DNA of 64,000 nucleotides. Origin: Stanieria sp. NIES-3757. Lineage in GTDB: Bacteria > Cyanobacteriota > Cyanobacteriia > Cyanobacteriales > Xenococcaceae. Of this stretch, positions 18,654 to 27,079 are shown in pieces. The DNA is taken from positions 4,889,640 through 4,953,639 of the forward strand of contig AP017375.1 in the NCBI GenBank assembly GCA_002355455.1, given 5' to 3'. The notes below the pieces were generated by a model. The model had not been told where the DNA came from. It did no database searches and saw nothing but the letters and a program-made list of their open reading frames with translations. The position numbers were made by a program, and so were the translations under genes. Within the stretch, counting starts at the first letter, position 1. Each line of letters opens with the position of its first letter.

Positions 18654-19895
18654 ATGGATGATAAATTAACCAAAGATTCAAAAGGAGAGATTTTAGTAGT
18701 TGATGACTATCCAGATAATTTATTTCTTTTATGTACTTTTTTAACTCAAGAAGGATATAAAATACATAGTGTTCTTGATGGTAAACAAGCAATCGAACAA
18801 GCTCAAGCTCTTATACCAGATCTGATTTTGCTTGATATTCGGCTTCCAGATCTTGATGGTTATAAAGTTTGTTGGCAGCTAAAAGCAAATCCTCTTACTC
18901 GTGAAATTCCAGTAATTTTTTTGAGTGCTTTAGATGAAGCTATTGATAAGGTCAAAGCTTTTCAGGTAGGAGGAGTAGATTATATTTCAAAACCCTTTCA
19001 ATTATTAGAAGTAATTGCTCGAGTGGAAAATCAGTTAAATTTAACTAGACTACGGCAGCAAATTGTTGACCAAACAGAAATTTTAGCCACACTAAACCAA
19101 AGTCTAGAAACTAAAGTTAGGGAGCGGACTTTAGAACTACAACAAACAAATTCCCAATTACTTCAGGTAAAAGAAGAATTACGACAATCACTGATTAAAG
19201 AAAAAGAAATTAGTAATTTTAAGAGTCATATTATTCGTACTATTGAACACGAATTTCTTACTCCTTTGACTAAAATATTTTCATCAGCAGATCTTCTTCA
19301 ACATTCTTATAATCAACTCAAAAAACATCAACGAGAACAAATTTTTTTTCGACTTCAAGAAGCAGTCAGAGAAATTAAATTTTTATTTGACCAGATTCTT
19401 TTTGTTGAATTAAAAGATTTAGAGCAAGGGAAATACTCCCATGCCGTATTTGATTTAGTGGATTTTTGCACCAAAATTACAGAAGAATTAAATACAAAAA
19501 CTAAACCAGAACATTACATTAAGTTTAGTTGTAATCAAAAATTGATTGAAGGCAAATGGAATGAAAAAATTTTAAGGCAAATCTTAAAAAATCTCTTAGA
19601 AAATGCCCTTAAATATTCTCCTGAAAATAGTTTTGTTTGTTTTCAACTGATAGAAGAAAGCCATCAAATTAAATTTATCATTGAAGATCGAGGAATTGGA
19701 ATTCCTTTAGCCGATCGCGATCGCTTGTATAAACAATTTTATCGTGGTAGCAATGTAGATAATCTTAGAGGGACAGGTTTGGGTTTAACAATTGTTAAAC
19801 AATGCGTTGATTTATATGGTGGTCAAATCAATTTTGTTAGTGAAATTAACATCGGCACAACTTTTACGATCATCTTTCCCTTGATCCAAGATTAA
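18654..19895 (+). CDS. Receiver-linked sensor histidine kinase
   Basis: The 413-residue protein has the order REC-coiled coil-HisKA-HATPase, with no membrane segment. The receiver holds VVDDYPDN and phosphoacceptor Asp61 in LILLDIRLP. The helical linker (about 130-190) includes LETKVRERTLELQQTN. The H-box is RTIEHEFLTPLTKIF with His199. The ATP-binding domain shows the N-box LKNLLENALKYSPE, IEDRGIGIP and GTGLGLTIVKQCVDLYGG. This class of receiver-first kinases often relays signals from an upstream kinase. Its start KGEILVVDD parallels the neighbouring REC-GGDEF protein, suggesting related receivers. Confidence 0.92.
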   Translation: MDDKLTKDSKGEILVVDDYPDNLFLLCTFLTQEGYKIHSVLDGKQAIEQAQALIPDLILLDIRLPDLDGYKVCWQLKANPLTREIPVIFLSALDEAIDKVKAFQVGGVDYISKPFQLLEVIARVENQLNLTRLRQQIVDQTEILATLNQSLETKVRERTLELQQTNSQLLQVKEELRQSLIKEKEISNFKSHIIRTIEHEFLTPLTKIFSSADLLQHSYNQLKKHQREQIFFRLQEAVREIKFLFDQILFVELKDLEQGKYSHAVFDLVDFCTKITEELNTKTKPEHYIKFSCNQKLIEGKWNEKILRQILKNLLENALKYSPENSFVCFQLIEESHQIKFIIEDRGIGIPLADRDRLYKQFYRGSNVDNLRGTGLGLTIVKQCVDLYGGQINFVSEINIGTTFTIIFPLIQD

Positions 19896-20637
19896 TTACT
19901 ACTCAATCAAGCCGTAATGGGTTGGGGACAGTTTACTAACCGCCTTGATTTATGATAAATTTTTTTTTGTTATGCTATTTTGATTGCAATAACTTATTAT
20001 TAAAGTTGGTAACCTCTTACCAGTTGTAAAATCGTGGAATTTTTTGTGAAAAGCCGATGGCAATCATTCTGTAAATTAAAGTTGAATTGCTACCTTAGTA
20101 GTAACAAAATCTTAATCTTATCAAATTGGCTGAAAAGTTTAAGTTGGAAATATAGTCAAACACCCAGAATTCCTGGTCAGTGTCCACCATAAATTTAAGT
20201 CGCTCGCTCGTCAATTCAGTCTCTACAATTTTTGAATTTTGATTGAGCTTGAAGTTTATCTATTTATATTGAGCAAAAGTTTTTGTTGTTATTCAACATC
20301 TTCTTTCTCACTCCAAGTGAGAAAAAAACTTCATTAACTACTCAATTTTAATAATATTAATCCATCAAGAATTTGTCTCGCAGCAACCAAAAAGAGCTAT
20401 TTTTGATCGATTTTTTTCATAGTAATCAATAGGATTCAAGCACTTATTAAATTTAAGGTAATTTTAGCTGGTTAATCAAAATAAACAGTTTTGCCTTGAG
20501 ATACAGTTGATAAATTTTTAATCTCTTTACAGTTGATTATGATTTTTATCTTATAAATATTTGCATCGATCCTTAGCAATAAAAATTTTTATTTTTTATT
20601 GCTACTTGAATTTAATCTGATTAAGATTTGACAATTT
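19896..20637. other. Long gene-free region before the ATPase N-domain ORF
   Basis: The 742 bases are AT-rich with stops in all frames. A perfect 8-bp hairpin TTCTCACT-CCA-AGTGAGAA lies at 20305-20323. Around 20057-20100 the plus strand gives MAIIL, a stop, then IKVELLP, which weakly recalls the AIIRKLPAVETLG segment before the phosphorylation site of P-type ATPases; this may be chance. No RNA gene is seen. Confidence 0.4.
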
Positions 20638-21285
20638 ATGAACTATCAGCCAGATCATAAGAATTTAATTGTTCAATCCATTTATGCAGGATGTCGAAAT
20701 TATCAAGTTAATGGATCAGATTACAATCCAGAAGGAAAAATTTTTGAAGTTTCAGTTCAAGAATCAAAATGTTGGTTGTTAAATGCCTCAAAATTATACT
20801 CAAAAATCGCTCTACGAGAATGTTTGATAGCAGGTATTTTATGCAATAACTCTTATTTAGAAAAAAAAGAAGGGCAATGGATTGTGTTTGGAGATCCTAG
20901 CGAGGGAGCTTCAATTGCTGCGGGAAGCAAAGCTAAATTACATCAGTCTCATTTGAGACAGTTAAAACCTAAACTAGATCTTCTTCCCTTTGACTCAAAG
21001 TTTCAATACATGGCAACTTTGCATCGAGATTTTGATGGCAAAACTATCTATCTTAAAGGTTCAGTAAATGCTGTTTTGTCTCGCACTCAAAAAATGCTCG
21101 ATTGCAGTGGTGAAATAATACCTCTCAACTCTAAATTAATTAAACTAGAAGCAAAATCTATGAAAAAAGAGGGCTTAAAAGTTTTTGCTTTTGCTAAGAA
21201 GCTAGTCTCGACAGAAACATTGGCACTAGAACGTACCCAGCTTAAAAGTGGGTTTATTTTTTTAGGATTACAAGGGATGTATTGA
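20638..21285 (+). pseudogene. Isolated P-type ATPase nucleotide-binding (N) domain
   Basis: The 215-residue frame matches only the ATP-binding N-domain of a P-type cation ATPase: IVQSIYAGCRNYQVNGSDYNPEG, AGILCNNSYLE, WIVFGDPSEGA, LPFDSKFQYMATLHRDF and YLKGSVNAVL (the KGAPE-type motif). It begins exactly where the DKTGT phosphorylation loop should be, which is missing, and stops after FIFLGLQGMY, just before the DPPR segment. There are no membrane helices, actuator domain or hinge. It therefore cannot pump ions. The frame is otherwise intact over 215 codons, so it is either a recent truncation or a domain kept for another use. No ribosome-binding site is obvious. Confidence 0.6.
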
Positions 21286-21305
21286 GCTTGCTTAATCTTT
21301 TAGTT

Positions 21306-21737
21306 TTAGGGAGATTTATAACTAGCTACTCTAAGATTCAGTTTGCCACGATTTGGATCGTAGCTAAAAATAAATTCTCCTGTTTGTTCTTCTCCACTGG
21401 ACAAATAATCAATTTGTTGCATCCCAGTTTCGCTGATTTGGTCAGAAACTTTCAATTCAGCATTTACTTCTACAAATTCAGCCGTTCTTCCCCCTTGATT
21501 AGTCACAGCAAAAGGAACATAAAATTGATTCTCTACCTGACGAATTTCTCCACCAACTTTTACTGTCACGACGGGTGGATTACTGTCTCCAGTAACCCAA
21601 GTATAGATGATTAAAGAGATTATAAAACCAAATATTGCTAAAGCAATGCTAAAACTAACTTTTTCTGCTAAAGATCTGGTTTTTGAAATTGAAGTATTCT
21701 GATTTTGTGAATAATCGCCTCGATCTTGTTCGCTCAT
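21306..21737 (-). CDS. TIGR02588-type protein with one membrane anchor
   Basis: A 143-residue protein with an N-terminal hydrophobic segment (about residues 27-49) and an extracytoplasmic domain with a beta-sandwich-like pattern (VVTVKVGGEIRQVENQFYVPF, then TAEFVEVNAEL and SSGEEQTGEFIFSY). It matches the uncharacterised TIGR02588 family, normally encoded next to TIGR02587 as here. Its ATG overlaps the TGA of the upstream gene in an ATGA junction, so the two are translationally coupled and probably form one complex. Function is unknown. Confidence 0.7.
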   Translation of the reverse strand: MSEQDRGDYSQNQNTSISKTRSLAEKVSFSIALAIFGFIISLIIYTWVTGDSNPPVVTVKVGGEIRQVENQFYVPFAVTNQGGRTAEFVEVNAELKVSDQISETGMQQIDYLSSGEEQTGEFIFSYDPNRGKLNLRVASYKSP

Positions 21738-22627
21738 ACTGCTAAACGTCCTGCTGCTCCACCAATACTAGCGGGTAAACTAAGAATAATAGAATAACGC
21801 ATCCATAAAGACCAAGGATCGTCAAAAGCCAATCTTTGGAAAAACCATAACATTAGGGCTGAAACAAAGAGCGATACTAGGTAATATACCAAAGTTTCGC
21901 TTTCAGGACGTTGGAAGATTCCTTGTTGTTGACGACGTTTGTTTTGATTGGTAAAACCTGATGCAAAAACAATACCGTAGGTAATTAGTAATGAAGAAAA
22001 TATAATTAACAAAAGCCAAGGAGGAGTAGCAGGCGCAGCCAACATAGCAACTTCATCTGTTGGAGCAATACTAAAAGCGACAAACATCGCGCCTAAAATA
22101 GTTCCGCTTAAATCTGCTACAGTATCAGCCCAAATAATTCTTTTTTTACCTTTTCCGAGAGATTGGGGTTGGTTGGAATTTGAATTTGTATAGCGATCGC
22201 CATCCAGAATCGAACGAGATAAGGCGACACCAAAAGAAAAAGGCATTGCTTCAAAGACTACTTTGCCTAATGCTTCATCCAAAGGTGTTTGCAGGTTAAT
22301 TTCTTGAAGTACGATCATAATCAAAGTAGCGCAGACAAAACCAATTGAGAGGGTTTCTATACTTTCTGCGATTGCTTTAGAGATAGGATCTTTGTCGTCT
22401 TGCTGAGAACGAAAACCCTCAACTCGATTGATTAAAAAAACTATAAAAAAAGTAATGGCTATAATTCCCAACAGTATAGGAGGTTCGGCATAAGAACCAA
22501 TAAACCATACTTCCATAGTACAAAGCAGAGGTATTCCAAATAAAAAACCACCAGAAGCTCCGCTAACTATTTCTCCCCATTCTTCTGACCATTTCTTGGG
22601 GAGTTGATGACGATGTTTTGCTGCCAC
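21734..22627 (-). CDS. TIGR02587 family integral membrane protein
   Basis: The 297-residue protein has about seven hydrophobic segments, including LLGIIAITFFIVFLI, IGFVCATLIMIVL and LLLIIFSSLLITYGIVFASG. The opening EEWGEIVSGASGGFLFGIPLLCTMEVWFIG fits the TIGR02587 family, known from cyanobacteria and rhizobia. It is the first gene of a two-gene unit with the TIGR02588 protein, which it overlaps by four bases. No transport or enzymatic motif is recognisable. The family names are given from memory of the pattern. Confidence 0.7.
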   Translation of the reverse strand: MAAKHRHQLPKKWSEEWGEIVSGASGGFLFGIPLLCTMEVWFIGSYAEPPILLGIIAITFFIVFLINRVEGFRSQQDDKDPISKAIAESIETLSIGFVCATLIMIVLQEINLQTPLDEALGKVVFEAMPFSFGVALSRSILDGDRYTNSNSNQPQSLGKGKKRIIWADTVADLSGTILGAMFVAFSIAPTDEVAMLAAPATPPWLLLIIFSSLLITYGIVFASGFTNQNKRRQQQGIFQRPESETLVYYLVSLFVSALMLWFFQRLAFDDPWSLWMRYSIILSLPASIGGAAGRLAV

Positions 22628-22684
22628 TTTAGACTTAATTAAGATTCAGTACCTATTGTAATTAAAAGTCAACGTATATATTTT

Positions 22685-23629
22685 TTATTTTTCTGAGATT
22701 CTTTGGCGTAATACTCTTAATAACTTGGTAAACTGATTCGGTAGAGGAGCGATCGCTTCAATTATTTTTTCCGAGACGGGATGTTGAAGAATTAGTTTTC
22801 TGGCGTGTAAAGCTTGACCAGATAAATTTACTTTCAGAGAACGACCAGAACTATAAAGCGAATCGCCAACAATAGGATGACCAGTATGGCTGCAATGAAC
22901 TCGAATTTGATGGGTGCGTCCTGTTTCTAAAAGAAATTCCATTAAGGTATAGTTACCAAGTCTTTCTAAGATTTTCCAGTGGGTAACCGCTTCTCTACCG
23001 CCTTTTTCTGAGGGAACTACAGCCATTTTTTTACGGTCAACGGGATGACGACCAACGGGCAGATCTATCTTGCCTTCTGGGTCAGAATAACAACCATAAA
23101 CTACGCCCCAATATTCTCTTCTAGCAGTTTTGGCTTTGATTTGAGCTTGTAAATGTTGATGAGCATAATCATTTTTAGCTATTACAATTGCACCAGTAGT
23201 ATCTTTATCAAGTCGATGTACTATTCCTGGTCGTTGTACGCCACCAATACCAGCTAAATTATCGCAGTGAGAGAGCAAGGCATGAACGAGAGTTCCTGTT
23301 TCGTGTCCAGGTGCAGGATGAACGACTAAATCGGCAGGTTTATTGATAATAATTAAATCTTCATCTTCATAAAGAATGTCTAGGGGAATGTCCTCTGCTT
23401 GTAAGTTGAGAGGTTCTGGACTCGGAATAGTAATTTCTAAGCAGTCTCCTGGGGTTAATTTGATTTTTTTACTAGTACAAACTTGACCATTTAATTGAAC
23501 ATTTCCTTCTTCAATCAGTTTTTGGAGACGAGAACGAGATAAGTCCGCAAGCTGACTAGATAACCATCGATCCAAGCGATCGCTTGTTTGTTGTACTGTT
23601 AAATTAATTGTTGTTTCAGAATCAATCAC
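22685..23629 (-). CDS. RluA-family 23S rRNA pseudouridine synthase
   Basis: A 314-residue enzyme with an N-terminal S4 RNA-binding domain (RLDRWLSSQLADLSRSRLQKLIEEGNV, about residues 17-44) and a pseudouridine synthase domain. The catalytic motif GIVHRLDKDTTGAIVIAK contains the active Asp. Other blocks are DLVVHPAPGHETGTLVHALL and LLETGRTHQIRVHCSHTGHPIVGD. The arrangement is that of RluD, which modifies helix 69 of 23S rRNA, though RluC-like specificity cannot be excluded. Translation starts at GTG. It is 26 bases downstream of the glycosyltransferase gene and may be co-transcribed with it. Confidence 0.92.
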   Translation of the reverse strand: MIDSETTINLTVQQTSDRLDRWLSSQLADLSRSRLQKLIEEGNVQLNGQVCTSKKIKLTPGDCLEITIPSPEPLNLQAEDIPLDILYEDEDLIIINKPADLVVHPAPGHETGTLVHALLSHCDNLAGIGGVQRPGIVHRLDKDTTGAIVIAKNDYAHQHLQAQIKAKTARREYWGVVYGCYSDPEGKIDLPVGRHPVDRKKMAVVPSEKGGREAVTHWKILERLGNYTLMEFLLETGRTHQIRVHCSHTGHPIVGDSLYSSGRSLKVNLSGQALHARKLILQHPVSEKIIEAIAPLPNQFTKLLRVLRQRISEK

Positions 23630-23654
23630 AGAAATTAAAGAAAAAGATTGACTA

Positions 23655-24851
23655 TTATGGTACAGAGTTATCTAAAGCTGTAGTTAATTCTTGCATGATA
23701 CCCTCGATCGCTACTTCAATGCGTCGCCAATCAGGAATTAAAGGAGCTCCAAAAGGATATTGATGAAAATCGTCAAAAGCCGTATCAAGAGCATGGGCAA
23801 ATGTTTCTACCGCAGTTAATTCACGATGTAAGTCGTAGCCATTTAAGTCATGCATTTCTGCAAAGGCTTCATATACTCCAACTACGCTACGGGCATGAGT
23901 CAAATAAGTCAATTTGAGAGTGCGGAAAAATTCCCGACTGAGTATTATTCCTTGAGAAGAAATTTGAGCGAAAAAAGTCCGAGCAATATCACCAACCATT
24001 TTTTGGAGTCCCAGTTGAGAACCACTACCTATTTCCTGATGTTTATGATCGTAGCGATTAGTTAACTCTACTTGACAAAGTCTAGGTACTCGAATCAGAC
24101 GATAAACTTCTGAAAGTATTCCTACTTCAATCCCCCAGTCAGAAGGAAATTGCATTTCTCTGGCAATACTAGTAAACATAGCAAATTCTCCTGCTAAAGG
24201 ATAACGAAAATCTGCCATGTATTCCAGAAAATCTAAATTGCCCAAAATTTTTCGTAAAGAACGCACAAAAGGAAAATAAAATAGACGCACTACTCGACCA
24301 TACAAGCGATCGCCATAACGAGCATAAAATCCTTTGGCAAATTGATAGCGTAAATGTACGACTGAATAGAGCAGACGTACCATAAAATTGCGATCATAGG
24401 TTAGGATATCTGCATCGTGAAAAGCCAGAACAGCAACTTCTTCCTTAGCAAGAATATATCCCAAAGCAGTCCAAACCGCTCGACCTTTACCACGAGGACC
24501 TAAAGGTAGTAGTTCATCAATTTGTTGAATTACCTGTTGTACTTCAGGTTTGTCATTCCAGAGTAAGCGTCCTTTATCTCCTAAAAGAGTGACAATTTCT
24601 TTAGCTCGATGAAATTCTTCTGCATTTGCTCGATCCAAACTGATGTAAACTCTTTGAATAAATTGCATTTGCGCTAACTCTTCAATGATATGTGCCATTG
24701 CCGAACTGGCTAAATCACTAAAAAGAGCAGGAATCAAAACGCCAATTGGAATACGACTAGATGCTTGCAAGAGACGTTCTTCCATTGCAGCTACCGTCTC
24801 TTTTTGTAAAAGCGTGAAAGTGGGAACGTAATTGATATGGAAATCGGGCAT
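23655..24851 (-). CDS. GpgS-like glycosyltransferase (GT81/GT2 type)
   Basis: The protein has a GT-A nucleotide-sugar fold: IPIGVLIPALFSDLASSAM, PRGKGRAVWTALGY, the metal-binding DAD in AFHDADILTYDR, and WGIEVGILSEVYRL, which recall glucosyl-3-phosphoglycerate synthase. That enzyme transfers glucose to 3-phosphoglycerate as the first step to the compatible solute glucosylglycerate, known in some cyanobacteria. No gpgP phosphatase is adjacent, so the acceptor is uncertain. I start it at MPDFHINYVP; the frame stays open 24 codons upstream to 24923, but that extension looks non-conserved. About 398 residues, no membrane segment. Confidence 0.65.
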   Translation of the reverse strand: MPDFHINYVPTFTLLQKETVAAMEERLLQASSRIPIGVLIPALFSDLASSAMAHIIEELAQMQFIQRVYISLDRANAEEFHRAKEIVTLLGDKGRLLWNDKPEVQQVIQQIDELLPLGPRGKGRAVWTALGYILAKEEVAVLAFHDADILTYDRNFMVRLLYSVVHLRYQFAKGFYARYGDRLYGRVVRLFYFPFVRSLRKILGNLDFLEYMADFRYPLAGEFAMFTSIAREMQFPSDWGIEVGILSEVYRLIRVPRLCQVELTNRYDHKHQEIGSGSQLGLQKMVGDIARTFFAQISSQGIILSREFFRTLKLTYLTHARSVVGVYEAFAEMHDLNGYDLHRELTAVETFAHALDTAFDDFHQYPFGAPLIPDWRRIEVAIEGIMQELTTALDNSVP

Positions 24852-25153
24852 ATTGTTTAGTTCGTGAGGTGAACATCGCTTGAATTTATTCCAATTCTCA
24901 AAAATAGCTAGATAGATGAGCAAATTATTAATTATTAAAATTAACTTTTGAATGCAGTGCTATTTTTTGCTTTTGACTTTTGATTCAGTCTATTGTTGCT
25001 TTTGAGAAACGGGATAAGATATTAGGCTGACTCAATCTATCAGAAAAGTATAAACCAATCTCAATAATTCTAATTCTACTGCTGGTAAACGACGATAAAG
25101 CAGTTCTAATTGCCCACCAGCTTTGAAAAAATCAAAATTTAACATGATCGAGT

Positions 25154-25270
25154 TTAAAAATCAGTTTGGACTTGAACCCCAAAGGTACAGCGATCGCCAT
25201 AAGCAGCTAGAGGATCGGGTGCTGCACCGACAAAAGCAGTAGTTATATATTCTTCATCAAAGAGATTGTA
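25154..25270 (-). pseudogene. C-terminal scrap of a TonB-dependent receptor
   Basis: Between stop codons the minus strand reads 38 codons beginning YNLFDEEYITTAFVGAAPDP and ending GDRCTFGVQVQTDF then a stop. NLFDEEY and a final aromatic-ended strand after a GxPRTFG-like motif are hallmarks of the last beta-strands of TonB-dependent outer-membrane receptors. All preceding domains are missing, so this is a gene remnant. It abuts the BrnA scrap on the other strand. Confidence 0.55.
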
Positions 25271-25357
25271 TTAGAGTGGTTTAAATCTTAAGGAAAAGGT
25301 TATCAAACGCAGATTAACAGCTTACTACGAGCCTACATAGAAGCTCATCGCTCTTGA
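25262..25357 (+). pseudogene. BrnA-like antitoxin remnant with in-frame stop
   Basis: The plus strand reads EIVLEWFKS, a TAA stop at 25289-25291, then GKGYQTQINSLLRAYIEAH and a final stop. This matches the C-terminal ribbon-helix-helix of BrnA antitoxins, usually ...WFKSQGKGYQTRINALLRAY..., with the Gln codon CAA mutated to TAA. The upstream part is missing and no BrnT toxin is seen beside it. The remaining part of 24852-25393 is gene-free apart from the TonB-receptor scrap. Confidence 0.6.
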
Positions 25358-25393
25358 TTTTTGATTCAATTTCAATCGATATTACAATACTGT

Positions 25394-26743
25394 TTAATTT
25401 TTTAAGAGTTCATATTGAGTAGCTTCAGTTTCTACCTGTTTGCCATCAGGAGTAATTTTTTGATCGGTAATTAAGCGCGCTCCACGTCCTCTAGTAAAAT
25501 AGTTCCAACCCCATTGCACCATAACTACTAATTTATTATCAAACTCAATCAAATAATAAATATGGGCAAATACCCAAATCAACCACGCTAACAGTCCCGA
25601 AAGTTTAATAAAACCGAGATTGACTACAGCAGTATTTTGCCCGATAACCGCTAAATTTCCCACATCAAAATATCTAAACGGAGGCATAGTTTGATTTTTG
25701 AGCCGTTTGCGAATTAGTTTAGCAACGTATTCTCCTTCTTGAATTGCGACTGGTGCTACTCCTGGTAAGGGTTTGTCTCCTTGATGAGGAAAATTAGCTA
25801 AATCGCCAATCACAAAAATATTAGGATATCCTGCGATCGTTAAATCTGGTTCAACCACTACTCTCCCAACACGGTCTAGTTCTGCCCCAGTTCGCCCTGC
25901 TAAAGCTTTGCCCATTCTGGAAGCTTTGACACCAGCAGCCCATAAAACGGTATTAGAACGAATTTGTTCGCTATGGTCGCCATATTTAACTGTAATGATG
26001 TCTTCGGCAATTTCAGTGACTAAAGCCTTGGTTTTGACTGTAACACCTAGTTTTTCTAAAGAAGACTGCGCTTTAGCTGATAATTCAGGAGGATAAGGCG
26101 GTAAAACCCTATCCATTCCTTCTAATAAAAGAATACGAGTTTCACTAGTATCAATATTGCGGAATTCATTTTTGAGAGAACCATGAGCAATTTCTGCGAT
26201 CGCGCCAGCTAATTCCACTCCTGTTGGACCTCCTCCGACAATGGCAAAAGTCAAAAAAGCTTGTCGTTTTTCGGGATCGGTTTCTTTTTCTGCTGCTTCA
26301 AAAGCTAAAAAGATACGTCGGCGAATTTCTAAAGCATCTTCCACAGTCTTTAATCCAGGGGCAGTAACTTGCCAATGCTCGTTACCAAAATAATGATGAG
26401 ATACTCCTGTAGCAACAATTAGAATATCGTAATCGAGTTCCGGATGATCTTGGAGATAAACTTTTTGCGCTTGGGGATCGAGGTCTACAACTCGGTCTAA
26501 TAAAACGTGGGTATTTTTATGTTTACCTAATACAACTCTAAGAGGAGAAGCAATATCCGCAGGGGATAAGCTACCCGTTGCTACTTGATAAAGTAAGGGT
26601 TGAAATAGGTGAAAGTTGCGTTTATCGATTAAAGTAACTTTGACAGGAGCTTTGCCTAAAGCTTTGGCTGCATAAAGACCACCAAATCCGCCACCGACAA
26701 TAACTACATGAGGTTGAAATTGATTAGTTTGGGCTGTGTTCAT
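25394..26743 (-). CDS. Type II NADH dehydrogenase (NDH-2)
   Basis: A 449-residue single-subunit NAD(P)H:quinone oxidoreductase. It has two dinucleotide folds: the FAD site VVIVGGGFGGLYAAKAL near the start and the NAD site FAIVGGGPTGVELAGAIAE around residue 165. The second FAD motif is NIFVIGDLANFP, followed by PGVAPVAIQEGEYVAK, which lines the quinone site. A C-terminal hydrophobic region (LSGLLAWLIWVFAHIYYLI) attaches it to the membrane. It feeds electrons into the plastoquinone pool without proton pumping. Several paralogues (ndbA-C) exist in cyanobacteria; this most resembles NdbA-type but I do not assign the letter. Confidence 0.92.
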   Translation of the reverse strand: MNTAQTNQFQPHVVIVGGGFGGLYAAKALGKAPVKVTLIDKRNFHLFQPLLYQVATGSLSPADIASPLRVVLGKHKNTHVLLDRVVDLDPQAQKVYLQDHPELDYDILIVATGVSHHYFGNEHWQVTAPGLKTVEDALEIRRRIFLAFEAAEKETDPEKRQAFLTFAIVGGGPTGVELAGAIAEIAHGSLKNEFRNIDTSETRILLLEGMDRVLPPYPPELSAKAQSSLEKLGVTVKTKALVTEIAEDIITVKYGDHSEQIRSNTVLWAAGVKASRMGKALAGRTGAELDRVGRVVVEPDLTIAGYPNIFVIGDLANFPHQGDKPLPGVAPVAIQEGEYVAKLIRKRLKNQTMPPFRYFDVGNLAVIGQNTAVVNLGFIKLSGLLAWLIWVFAHIYYLIEFDNKLVVMVQWGWNYFTRGRGARLITDQKITPDGKQVETEATQYELLKN

Positions 26744-27079
26744 AAAATGTCTTGAGTCTTAAATGGCAAATTTTATAAGTAAAATTTATAAATTAGTTAT
26801 GATTTTGAAACTTTTTTTATATATTTAGATAATAATTGCTATTTTCAGGTTAGTTGCTAAACCTCTAAATTTCATCTTTTGGAGCGGAATGAATTTTGAA
26901 TATTTTTAAAATTTTCCAAATTGGATTTGATTTGACATATTGTAAACACAATCAAGTCCAACTGAAGTAGCAGTCTTTACAAGCACAAAGATTAAGTTTT
27001 AGGTACTAGGTTTTAGATCAAGTTCGTTTGAATACTTATTATTAAAGATGAGGTCAAGTAATAAGTAACTGGTAACTGA
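26744..27079. other. Gene-free spacer between NDH-2 and lptD
   Basis: The 336 AT-rich bases separate the NDH-2 start from the 3' end of lptD on the same strand. I find no ORF, terminator with T-run or repeat in it. Confidence 0.5.

Noticed and set aside
20305-20323. Perfect 8-bp hairpin in the spacer before the ATPase N-domain
   Set aside because: Followed by A residues on the plus strand and not at a gene end, so not a terminator; no other support.
25032-25145. 37-codon minus-strand frame next to the TonB-receptor scrap
   Set aside because: Protein-like composition but no recognisable family and located in a region of decayed genes.
25164-25186. GGTTCAAGTCC on the minus strand, resembling a tRNA T-arm
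   Set aside because: The flanks do not pair as a T-stem and no acceptor or anticodon arm fits; it lies within the TonB-receptor scrap.
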